Origin: Cloacimonetes bacterium UBA3900
Lineage (GTDB): Bacteria; Cloacimonadota; Cloacimonadia; Cloacimonadales; Cloacimonadaceae
Length of the DNA: 19,316 nucleotides
NCBI GenBank assembly: GCA_002391675.1
Contig: DGFM01000010.1
Span: 22,119 to 41,434, forward strand
Reading direction: 5' to 3'
In this document: positions 8,105 to 16,245 of the stretch, piece by piece
Position numbering within the stretch: the stretch's first letter is position 1
Layout of the letters: every line of letters begins with the position of its first letter
The notes under the pieces: generated by a model
Told to the model about the DNA's origin: nothing
Database searches by the model: none
What the model saw: the letters and a program-made list of their open reading frames with translations, nothing else
Position numbers and translations under genes: made by a program

Positions 8105-8884
8105 TCAAGGAACGTAAAAGACGCGTTCCATAGATTTGGATTTAAAGTCTTGTTGCTGCCCTTCATCCCAATCATAGGCGTCCACTCTCCAATAGAGATA
8201 TTGGCCTCTGTAGGGAGTCAGCGCGTTGACCGGCACCCTCACATAGAGGTCATTCTCAAGAGCGGTGTGCAGGTCTTCGATAGGCTTCCAGATGAGCTTG
8301 TGTTCGGGGTCCATCACATAGACTCTGTATCTTGAGGCAAAGCCGGCAAATTCCCATTTGAGGCTGTCTCGGGTGGCATCAAAGGGAGCGCCATTGGGTG
8401 GGTAGGTGAGCGTGGGTTTGTTGAGCAGACCAAAGCTGACTGTATCGCTCACGGATGTGTTGCCAGCAAAGTCAATCGCTTCGATGAAATAAGAGTACCA
8501 CACACGTTCCAGGAGGTCGTTATCCTTGTCCACGTAAGAGGTGGTTTGCCTTGGCGGCGCGATGGAGTCGATCTGTACAGGCTCCGTATCCAGCTCGTTA
8601 AAGCGGAATATGCGCAACATGGCAACGTCTTCATCGATGAGGGGCTTCCAGGCTATCCTGATCCAATCACCCTCCGCAACGGTGTCTATGCCACTGTTTT
8701 CATCAGTGATTGGAGTGGGCTGACCGTAGTAATTCGTGGGAGGGTCTCCCATGGCTCCCAGATAGGGAATCATGGTGGGAGGGTAAGGTGGAATCTTGTC
8801 CACTTCCTTCTCATCCTTTCCCGAGCAGGAAATAACGGTGATTGCAACGATTAGGATGCCGAGTATGATAAGGAACTTCTTCAT
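8105..8884 (-). CDS. Lipoprotein with two fibronectin type III-like domains, encoded next to PorV and PorU homologues
   Basis: A 259-residue predicted lipoprotein, counted from the ATG at 8884 that has AGGAG (8892-8896) 7 nt upstream. A TTG at 8902 would add six residues and lies in the ribosome-binding region. MKKFLIILG to VISC gives a lipobox with the acylated Cys at residue 20; SGKDEKEVDK follows as a short charged linker. Residues about 36-151 and 154-259 each look like a fibronectin type III-type beta sandwich (first: IRIAWKPL, then YSYFIEAIDFAGNTS; second: LKWEFAGFASRYRVYV, then YLYWRVDAYDW). I do not recognise a named family. It starts 20 nt after the PorV-like stop, so it is probably co-transcribed with porU and the barrel gene. 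An accessory role in cargo attachment at the outer membrane is inference from context only. Confidence 0.8.
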   Translation of the reverse strand: MKKFLIILGILIVAITVISCSGKDEKEVDKIPPYPPTMIPYLGAMGDPPTNYYGQPTPITDENSGIDTVAEGDWIRIAWKPLIDEDVAMLRIFRFNELDTEPVQIDSIAPPRQTTSYVDKDNDLLERVWYSYFIEAIDFAGNTSVSDTVSFGLLNKPTLTYPPNGAPFDATRDSLKWEFAGFASRYRVYVMDPEHKLIWKPIEDLHTALENDLYVRVPVNALTPYRGQYLYWRVDAYDWDEGQQQDFKSKSMERVFYVP

Positions 8885-8904
8885 GCCTTTACTCCTTTGC
8901 AAAG

Positions 8905-9915
8905 TTAGAACCTGAGCCGCAAGCCCAGGCGGTTGGTAAGCCCTAAGGGATTGGTAATCAGGGCATAATCAAGGTTGACATCATAGATGTTTATCGTAGC
9001 ACCTGCTGTGAAGTGCTTTTCATAGTAACCGGCTCTCAAAGCGGCTTTCTTGTTATATTCCCACTCAACACCATAGTGAGCGGTACCTTCGTAGACGTAG
9101 TCGTAGTCATATGCCACGGTGAGGTTGGACTTCAGTGCTGGAATGGGCTGCCTCACGGCTATGCCCACTTTGGTATTGAACAGCACCTCGTCCTTGATCT
9201 TGTTGGGTGTATCCCAGGCGATGTCTGTGCCGGCAATATCCTGGAAGTTCATGCCAAAATCCAGCTTGCCCAGCTCTTCAATATCGAAGATTACGGCCAA
9301 GTCTGTAGTAACCTTGTAAGAAAGGTCAATACCTGTTCCAGTGCCGTAGTTGTTCTTCAGCTTGCGTTTGATGAATTTGACGTTGCCGCCGAGGCAGACA
9401 TCAAAGGGGATTTCAAAGAAGAGCCATCCCATATTTGCCTCAAAGCTGAAGCGCTTGGCAAAGGCAAACTGGTAAAAGTCATCCGTGCTGTTAAAGTAGC
9501 CATCAGGCACACCGGGAAGGTGGAGTGCGCTGTTGTTGATGCGTTCGTCCACGCTGGTATTGATCAGATATTCTTCTGAGAAATAGGGGATTTTGCTGAT
9601 GGTGAGGCGGGTGAGATTGAGCCCTATGCTCACATCGTTGGGGAGCGGCTGCACGTAGGTGATATTATCATAGGATGCGAGGCCTTTATACAGGAAAGCG
9701 TGCATGGCTGTCGCTTCCCTTTGCCTGATAGCAGAGATGCCAGAGGCATTCCAAAAGACGGCAGACCCGTCATCTGCAAGAGCGGCAAAGGCACCACCCA
9801 TGCCCATGGCACGGGCACCGGGACCAATGATCATATAATCTCCCGCATAGCGTCCCGCATTCAGGGATATGGCGATCAAGAGGCAGGTTAAGGTGATTAG
9901 AAGTGTCTTTTTCAT
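8905..9915 (-). CDS. PorV/PorQ-family outer-membrane beta-barrel protein (probably PorV)
   Basis: A 336-residue outer-membrane protein with a signal peptide (MKKTLLITL to SLNA-GR). Residues 33-60 carry the family hallmark GARAMGMGGAFAALADD followed by SAVFWNASGI. The rest alternates hydrophobic and polar residues as in FadL-like barrels, and the chain ends in Phe (RLGLRLRF), the usual Bam recognition end. In Bacteroidetes PorV collects T9SS cargo at the translocon by its sorting domain and carries it to PorU; PorQ belongs to the same family. I favour PorV because the gene follows a PorU homologue directly, as in Porphyromonas gingivalis, but PorQ is not excluded. The porU stop codon lies within the Shine-Dalgarno sequence of this gene (TAGGAG), 9 nt before the ATG, so translation is probably coupled. 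Confidence 0.85.
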   Translation of the reverse strand: MKKTLLITLTCLLIAISLNAGRYAGDYMIIGPGARAMGMGGAFAALADDGSAVFWNASGISAIRQREATAMHAFLYKGLASYDNITYVQPLPNDVSIGLNLTRLTISKIPYFSEEYLINTSVDERINNSALHLPGVPDGYFNSTDDFYQFAFAKRFSFEANMGWLFFEIPFDVCLGGNVKFIKRKLKNNYGTGTGIDLSYKVTTDLAVIFDIEELGKLDFGMNFQDIAGTDIAWDTPNKIKDEVLFNTKVGIAVRQPIPALKSNLTVAYDYDYVYEGTAHYGVEWEYNKKAALRAGYYEKHFTAGATINIYDVNLDYALITNPLGLTNRLGLRLRF

Positions 9916-9924
9916 GATGATCTC

Positions 9925-12900
9925 CTATTTCAAGATGGCCATTTTCATGGTTTTCTCTAAGGTTTTGCCTCCCTTCTTGGCGATTATCTTGTAGAAGTAG
10001 ACTCCGTTTGCCAAGGGGAAACCCAGTTCGTCCGTGCAATCCCATCCATGGAGGGTGCGCGGATATTCATGATAACCTACGCCGGTAGGCAGGTTTTTGA
10101 AGGTTCTCACCAAGCGTCCTGCCACGGTGTAAACCTTGATGGTTACTTGGTCTGCATCATCGGTGAGCACATAGGTAAAGCGGGTGCGTCCATCATTTCT
10201 GGGGTCTTCCGCTCTGCCTAAGACGGGATTGGGGTAGTTGCCCACCCGGGTAAGGCCAAAGGTCTCGCTCACCACAAACTGCACTTCACGTGTATTGAAG
10301 TTGCCGTTTACGTCTTTGCAGTCCACCACCAGGGTGTAATTGCCCCGCCTGAGGTCGAGCTGGTATTTGATGGGAATGCGGTTGATGTTTTCCAGGTTGA
10401 TGCTGATGACGTAATCCTCAGGGGGAATCTGCACGCCATCCATGTAAAGCTTGATGGAGTCATCAAATACATCTATGCCATTGGCATCACTGAGCAGTAG
10501 CGAGATGATTCCTTTACCGGAGATGTAACCGCCCACAGTAAACTCTTGATCCTGCACGTTCACGTCGATGGTGGGGCGCACCAGGTCTCTGTTTCTGTAG
10601 AGAGCATAGATGCCCTGGCGCCTCACTTCAAAGGCTACCTTGTTGATATTGGGAGCCATGATGCCGCCTTGCAGGATCCACTTTCTACCACGCTCGTCCC
10701 AACGGTAGATTCTGTATGAATCCTCACTTTCCTGAGCCTGGGTATCGGGATCCCGGGCGCTGTAGCTGAAGGTGAGCTTTATCCTGTTGCCACCCACAAA
10801 CACACCCGTGGAATCCACCAGGCTTTCATCCAGCGTACGCACTTCGTAGGCAATGGATTCGACCGGCTCAGGAGCGCCGTCTGAAGAGCGCAGGGCGATG
10901 CGGTGAATGTCCGGCTGGTTATTGGGATCGATATTGCCCAGATCATTGATAGTGAAGAGCGCAGACCGGCCTGCGGGAACGAGGTTTGCAGGGACCTCGC
11001 ACTCCAGGTTGCCATCCAGGGAACTGATGGTCTTGCCGTCATTCTCCACGGTATGATAGTTGAAGGGCAAGGTGAAAATCAGCTCGTTATTGCTGTTGAT
11101 AAAGATGTTCCATTCGGTGAAAGCGGTGGTGGCATTGGCAAAGACCTTAATTTCTTTCATGCCCGGTGTCAAGCCGGTGAGATTCACGGTTTCCCAACGC
11201 TGCTCATACACCTCGTAGGCAGCCATCTCTTTGTCGTTGACATGGCTCCACAGGCTATCCCCAACTGCCCTGCTGCTAACCCTTAGAACAGCAGGAATAG
11301 AGGCAGCATTGCCGATATTGGAGACCAACACCCTGAGCACGGGGCTGTTGTTTTCAAACTCCAGCTTGGCGTCTTCCACAAAGAGGTCAGGCCCCGCCAC
11401 TACGTAGTATTGAACAGGGGATTCAAATGTCTCGGTCAGAATCTCCCCGCTTTCTTCATCCTCTTTTTCCACCACCAACACGTATTTAAAGGAGATCTCT
11501 CTGCCTGTCCTGTTGGGCTCAAACTTGGAGCCTGTGATCCAAAGATCCTGCCCCGCATCGTAGCGCATGGGGAAGGTTTGCCAATTGGCTGCACTGGAAG
11601 GCTTTGCCATACATCTCATGCTCACTATGGAGCTGGGAGAATGAACTCTGGCCTTGAAGGCTACGGAGTCCCTCCAGGTGGGCACTGCCGGATCGAGGCT
11701 AACGTGGCTGATATCCGGACGTCCCACACCAAAGCTGGTAATGCCGATGTATTCATTATCTGCAGAATATCCCGCCACATAGACGCTGCGCACTTGTGGG
11801 CCGCTCGGCTCGAGCGGAATAGTATAATCTGCATTGTAAGAACCATTGATCACCGGCAGGTCATAAGGCACGTTGACTGCCACTCCATTGGGCTTGAAGA
11901 TAAACAGCTTGGCCGCTGTGACATCGGGCGGGAAGGTGGCACTCACTCTGAGGGTATCACCATGGCTCAAGACGTGGCTATTGAGGCTCACCTGGTCGTT
12001 TTTGACGGGCCTTTTAAGGCGAATGAGAGGGTCTCCCAAATAGGCCGCCCCATCCGTGAGAGCATACCGAGGTGCTTCGTTGGAAATCAGTGAATAGTAT
12101 CTGGCGAGAGCAAACTGCACAGCCTGCCCTGCAGAGGGGAAATCGTGCTTAAACAGTGCTTCCGTGAGAGACAAGCCCCATTCCTCGTCCTGATAGAGGT
12201 AGCCCAAACCAATGAAACCTAAGGTGCTGATAGCCCCCTTATTTGGTTGTAGCACTAAAGCTTCGCTAAGGGAAGACATCCCATATGTATCGAAAGCCGA
12301 AGCATAGCAGGAAAGGCTCAGCACCACAGGATAACACTGGTTGTTTAGGGTAGCTACGTCATTGAAGTTGAAGAGATTATAATCCGCCCACACACGCCCT
12401 CCACCATGGCCTATGAACTGCATATACTGGGCACCACTATTAATGGCTTCCTTGAGGTGATAAGTGCCACCAAAGTATTCTGGACTTACAGTGGTCGTAG
12501 CAGTATAAACCCTGGTAACTCGATATTCTTCAGGAATACAGCGTCGGATCATCCTTTCGGATTGCTGAGCAAAAGTATCCGTCTCATCTTCGATCTTTCC
12601 ACCTGTAGCAAAAATAAGATGGCTATTCCACAGTTGATTAGTGTTCAACTGTTCTCTATAGGCCACCATCTTCTCGGCTACAGGCAGGATCTGCTCTACT
12701 TCCCAGACGTTGATCCTGGCGATAGAGATATCCGGAACGGGATCTTCTCCCACGATGCAAGCATACCAATTATCACTGCCAGTAGCTCCAGCCTTATAGG
12801 TCCAAACCATTTTCACTGGCAATACTGCGTATTGGCGGGCTGGACTAAAATCCCTTTCATCGAAGACTCCTTCTCCCAGGAGCAGCACGTGTTGCAGCGA

Positions 12901-14958
12901 TGGTTCAGCCCAGTTGTTGTAGGCATAAGTCAGAAAGTCTTTAATCGGTTGAGCCGCCCGTATACCGCCGTTGAATTCATCCAATATATCCTGAAAATCA
13001 ACCCGTGCAACGCTGTGTCCCTCGCTTTCGTATAGGTCTACAATCATATCCGTGCCTTCGTTGTAAAGCAAGTCCCTGCGTGAGATGATGATAATATCAG
13101 CTTGATTTTGAGGGTTTTTGAGATCGGAGCTTATATCCAACCTTCCAAATTTAGGAGGCATCTTCTGATCCTCGGTGCAGGCGTAGTATTGAATTTCCGT
13201 GGAAGCCACGCTATCCTGGAAGGTGACAGACCACGGCGCCATATCTTCTGTGTCAAAAGGCTCTATCTGCATATTGCTGAAGATACTGGAGCCTATCTTA
13301 TACACCGAAACATCGCCCGAGGAAAAGCCGTTCAGCTCAAATTGGTACAGACTACCCGGCCGGTGGGATGGCTTGGTAAAGAGCAGCCTGTCTTTATCAG
13401 TCTTATATTCCCTCCAGTATTTGACCTCGAAATAGTCCAGCAAAACCTGCTCTTTGTCTCCCATGGGTGTGTTCCCTGAAAGACTCACGAAGAGGTTGTT
13501 TGTCCCATGCATCAGGAAGGAGTTGGGGATGGGCGCTTGGTTGACGAAGACCTGCTCGGTCTGTCCTCTCCATCGATGCGTATTGATCACGCCCTGATTG
13601 ATTCGCACCGTCGCTTCATGATCATACAAAACCACCAGGGTATCCACATAGGTAAGGCCATGCAAAACCACCTTGGCGCTTGCCGTGCGGAGAATACCCC
13701 CGATCGGATATTCCAGTTCAAAGGGTATTATCTCCAGATTGGGTGCCGTGATCCTTTTCCAAAACCAAGTATCTCTTTCGAATTCCCTGCTTTGCTTGTC
13801 AATCCAGCATTTGCCCAGCTTATCCCTGATGAATTGTTCCTCAAAGTGCACAGTGGATTCAAAGGCATCCGCAGCGATAAAGGATGCAGGGTTGGACTGC
13901 ACCAAACCGCCATTTTCCACAGCCATACGCGCCCCGAGGCCATCCTTGAGGTAGAGGGTGTAGACGTTTTCCTCGGTATAGGTATCCATATAGCTGTTTT
14001 CCCCGGCGTGTCTACGCCCGAAAAACTCAAAGTGATCCGTGTGATCAAAGCGTCCATCCTCCTCACCCACAAAGTGGATGGGCACGCTGCCGTTCTTATC
14101 TTTCAGCTCCAGTCTGCGTGGGTCCACCGTAGCCAGATCCCATGCCATTTCCACGCCCCAAAGCTCTGTCTCGTTATCAATTATCTCTTGCAAGTAGGCT
14201 CTATCCACCTTGTAAATCCCATCCTCATCCACGATCAGCTGGATGGCATTCACTCCATTCACCGCATTTTTGGGTGCTTGATAGCTAAAGTCTCGCTGGC
14301 GCGGCAGACGCCAATTCTTGCTGCTGGCATTGTTGATAAAGAAGGCATCGGCAGCGGCATCTATCGGGTTTGATGAGAAGGTAAAGCCCTTGGTAAACTC
14401 TTTAGTGCCCGAAATGCCCACGCGGATGCGGATGTTGTCATACACGACCAGTTCTTTGCTCAAAGCCTTATACTGAAAAGGTCTGATGCGCAGGGGCACA
14501 AAACGCCTGTCTCCGATGAAGGCAGGATCACCTTTCTCCACGATCAGCGCCGGATAGGGATTGTTTGTGTTGTACACTTGGGGGTCTTGGTAAAATTCAT
14601 ATCTCACCTCTTCCCCATCCACCACCATCATTTCCGCAGGCCACAGATTGACATTCTTGAAGGTAGTGGTCTGTGAGCTGATGATTTGGACGCTGATATC
14701 CCCATCCACTGGCACTCCGACAGCCTCTGAGAATATCCTCAAAAGCGGCTTGCCTTCGACGGCGTCCACGCTGCCATGTTCTGAGGTCAATCTCTGCCAG
14801 GTACCTCTGGAATTCTGGATATGCTCCAAACTATATTCCGGCAGCTCAAACTCCACGATCAATTCATCCGGGGTTTGGCTGCTCAACCTGATACCCTCTG
14901 CGCCCAGCCAGGAACAGCTGAGAACGAGCATCAGGATCAAAAAGTGTTGTATCTTCAT
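9925..14958 (-). CDS. porU: PorU-like T9SS sortase, unusually large C25-family protein
   Basis: A 1677-residue exported C25-family protein, probably the sortase that removes sorting domains from T9SS cargo at the cell surface. The signal sequence (1-20, ending LGA-EG) also holds a lipobox-like VLSC at Cys15. The N-terminal part (about 21-610) is beta-rich and resembles the PorU N-terminal region. The C25 domain (about 615-985) starts at ADIIIISRRDL and has His851 (QFIGHGGG) and Cys884 (SLSCYASAF), 33 residues apart as in the two cargo-like peptidases. After it come about 575 residues of Ig-like domains, then an FlgD-like C-terminal domain (1560-1677, NYPNPV to MKMAILK). Bacteroidetes PorU is roughly 1100-1300 residues, so this one is clearly longer. 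The ATG has AGGCGG 6 nt upstream. It begins 45 nt after purD and ends in the ribosome binding site of the PorV-like gene. It could instead be a third C25 effector, but the neighbouring barrel favours PorU. Confidence 0.8.
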   Translation of the reverse strand: MKIQHFLILMLVLSCSWLGAEGIRLSSQTPDELIVEFELPEYSLEHIQNSRGTWQRLTSEHGSVDAVEGKPLLRIFSEAVGVPVDGDISVQIISSQTTTFKNVNLWPAEMMVVDGEEVRYEFYQDPQVYNTNNPYPALIVEKGDPAFIGDRRFVPLRIRPFQYKALSKELVVYDNIRIRVGISGTKEFTKGFTFSSNPIDAAADAFFINNASSKNWRLPRQRDFSYQAPKNAVNGVNAIQLIVDEDGIYKVDRAYLQEIIDNETELWGVEMAWDLATVDPRRLELKDKNGSVPIHFVGEEDGRFDHTDHFEFFGRRHAGENSYMDTYTEENVYTLYLKDGLGARMAVENGGLVQSNPASFIAADAFESTVHFEEQFIRDKLGKCWIDKQSREFERDTWFWKRITAPNLEIIPFELEYPIGGILRTASAKVVLHGLTYVDTLVVLYDHEATVRINQGVINTHRWRGQTEQVFVNQAPIPNSFLMHGTNNLFVSLSGNTPMGDKEQVLLDYFEVKYWREYKTDKDRLLFTKPSHRPGSLYQFELNGFSSGDVSVYKIGSSIFSNMQIEPFDTEDMAPWSVTFQDSVASTEIQYYACTEDQKMPPKFGRLDISSDLKNPQNQADIIIISRRDLLYNEGTDMIVDLYESEGHSVARVDFQDILDEFNGGIRAAQPIKDFLTYAYNNWAEPSLQHVLLLGEGVFDERDFSPARQYAVLPVKMVWTYKAGATGSDNWYACIVGEDPVPDISIARINVWEVEQILPVAEKMVAYREQLNTNQLWNSHLIFATGGKIEDETDTFAQQSERMIRRCIPEEYRVTRVYTATTTVSPEYFGGTYHLKEAINSGAQYMQFIGHGGGRVWADYNLFNFNDVATLNNQCYPVVLSLSCYASAFDTYGMSSLSEALVLQPNKGAISTLGFIGLGYLYQDEEWGLSLTEALFKHDFPSAGQAVQFALARYYSLISNEAPRYALTDGAAYLGDPLIRLKRPVKNDQVSLNSHVLSHGDTLRVSATFPPDVTAAKLFIFKPNGVAVNVPYDLPVINGSYNADYTIPLEPSGPQVRSVYVAGYSADNEYIGITSFGVGRPDISHVSLDPAVPTWRDSVAFKARVHSPSSIVSMRCMAKPSSAANWQTFPMRYDAGQDLWITGSKFEPNRTGREISFKYVLVVEKEDEESGEILTETFESPVQYYVVAGPDLFVEDAKLEFENNSPVLRVLVSNIGNAASIPAVLRVSSRAVGDSLWSHVNDKEMAAYEVYEQRWETVNLTGLTPGMKEIKVFANATTAFTEWNIFINSNNELIFTLPFNYHTVENDGKTISSLDGNLECEVPANLVPAGRSALFTINDLGNIDPNNQPDIHRIALRSSDGAPEPVESIAYEVRTLDESLVDSTGVFVGGNRIKLTFSYSARDPDTQAQESEDSYRIYRWDERGRKWILQGGIMAPNINKVAFEVRRQGIYALYRNRDLVRPTIDVNVQDQEFTVGGYISGKGIISLLLSDANGIDVFDDSIKLYMDGVQIPPEDYVISINLENINRIPIKYQLDLRRGNYTLVVDCKDVNGNFNTREVQFVVSETFGLTRVGNYPNPVLGRAEDPRNDGRTRFTYVLTDDADQVTIKVYTVAGRLVRTFKNLPTGVGYHEYPRTLHGWDCTDELGFPLANGVYFYKIIAKKGGKTLEKTMKMAILK

Positions 14959-14970
14959 GAGTAACCGCCT

Positions 14971-14995
14971 TGTAAAATTGCATCCCCAATTTACA
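14971..14995 (-). repeat. Imperfect inverted repeat in the purD-porU gap
   Basis: TGTAAAATTG (14971-14980) and CAATTTACA (14987-14995) pair with a single bulged A. On the minus strand this hairpin sits directly before the AGGCGG ribosome binding site of porU. No T-run follows, so it is not an intrinsic terminator. It could modulate how much porU is translated from readthrough out of purD, or it may be chance in a short AT-rich gap. Confidence 0.4.
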
Positions 14996-15003
14996 GGGAA
15001 AGC

Positions 15004-16245
15004 CTATATCTCGTTATCCCGCAAACCTATATCCTTACGGAAGTAACGATCTTGAAAGTGAATCTTTGTTAGCTCTTTATACACTTTATCGCGTGCCTGT
15101 TCCTTGCTTTCCGCCAGGCTGAGCACGCTCAAAACTCTGCCTCCGCTGGTGACGAGCTCGCCATCTTTGGATGCGACACCTGCAAAGCAGATATCCGCCT
15201 CCAGAGAGGGGTCAATGTAGATGGGATATCCCTTTTGAAAAGACCCGGGATAGCCTCTCGAAGCCATCACAACAGCCACACAAGTCTCCGGTTTCCAGCT
15301 GAGTTTGAGCTGGGCAACCTGCTTGTTTACAATAGCTTGGCAAAGATCATAGAAGTCTGTCTCGAGAAGGGGGAGCACGACCTGCGCTTCCGGATCGCCC
15401 AAGCGGCAGTTGAATTCCACCACCTTGGGCCCATCGCTCGTGATCATCAGGCCACAATAAAGAACTCCCACGAAGGGACAGCCCTCTTCCCGCATGGCTT
15501 TAAGCACCGGATCGATGATCTGCTCCTCGACGTCCTGACGCCAAAAATCTGCCTCAGGAACTGGTGCATATGCGCCCATGCCACCCGTGTTTGGCCCCTG
15601 ATCACCATCATAAAGCTGCTTGTGATCCTGGCTAAACACCGTGCTACAAAAATCTTCGCCATCGCTGAAGGCAAATAAAGATACTTCCCAACCCTGTAGG
15701 TATTGCTCGATTACTACTCCTTTCGATGTTTGACTCATTAGTAATTTCACGGCTTGGATGCCCTGCAATTTATCTTGAACTATATGCACTCCCTTTCCGC
15801 CAGCCAAGCCGTCAGCTTTGATCACCAAAGGGAAGGTGCCTTGTTTTTCTATATATTCTATCGCTTGATTTTCGTCGTAAGTAAAGAAAAAGGAAGCCGT
15901 GGGAATGCCGTATTTCTGCATCAGTTCCTTGGCAAAGATTTTGCTGCTTTCGATCCTGGCAGCTTTTTGACTGGGCCCAATGCATGGAATGCCCAGCCTA
16001 TTGAGCTCATCCGCCAAGCCTTCTGCCAGGAAATTCTCCGGCCCTATGAATACCATATCCGGCCGGTTTTCCTCGCAATAGCCCACAATCTCCGCCACAG
16101 AGCCAAGCTCATGCGTGGCAAACTCTTGCGCTATGCCTGCATTTCCCGGAGCCACAGCTATGCACAGCTCATGGTGCGATGCACCAAAAGCTTTGGCAAT
16201 GGCATGTTCACGTGCTCCACTGCCTATCACTAAGACGTTTTTCAC
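15004..16245 (-). CDS. purD: Phosphoribosylamine--glycine ligase (GAR synthetase)
   Basis: A 413-residue enzyme that joins phosphoribosylamine and glycine with ATP, the second step of de novo purine synthesis in the cytoplasm. The N-terminal Rossmann-like motif is GSGAREHA (8-15). The ATP-grasp core has VIKADGLAGGKGV (141-153), the signature DHKQLYDGDQGPNTGGMGA (207-225) and the metal-binding EFNCRLGDPEAQ (277-288). The C-terminal domain ends with the typical YFRKDIG (401-407). The length is normal for the family. The start is GTG at 16245, overlapping the cinA stop as GTGA, which suggests translational coupling. A surface-secretion gene follows after only 45 nt, so purD may share a transcript with porU. 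Confidence 0.95.
   Translation of the reverse strand: MKNVLVIGSGAREHAIAKAFGASHHELCIAVAPGNAGIAQEFATHELGSVAEIVGYCEENRPDMVFIGPENFLAEGLADELNRLGIPCIGPSQKAARIESSKIFAKELMQKYGIPTASFFFTYDENQAIEYIEKQGTFPLVIKADGLAGGKGVHIVQDKLQGIQAVKLLMSQTSKGVVIEQYLQGWEVSLFAFSDGEDFCSTVFSQDHKQLYDGDQGPNTGGMGAYAPVPEADFWRQDVEEQIIDPVLKAMREEGCPFVGVLYCGLMITSDGPKVVEFNCRLGDPEAQVVLPLLETDFYDLCQAIVNKQVAQLKLSWKPETCVAVVMASRGYPGSFQKGYPIYIDPSLEADICFAGVASKDGELVTSGGRVLSVLSLAESKEQARDKVYKELTKIHFQDRYFRKDIGLRDNEI

Noticed and set aside
7987..8175. Small minus-strand open frame of 62 codons after the lipoprotein gene
   Set aside because: It overlaps the 3' end of the lipoprotein gene in another frame, has no family features, and the DNA there is explained by inverted repeats.
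13507..14373. Open frame of 288 codons on the plus strand
   Set aside because: Antisense to the N-terminal region of the PorU-like gene; no family features. Similar antisense frames occur all along the window.
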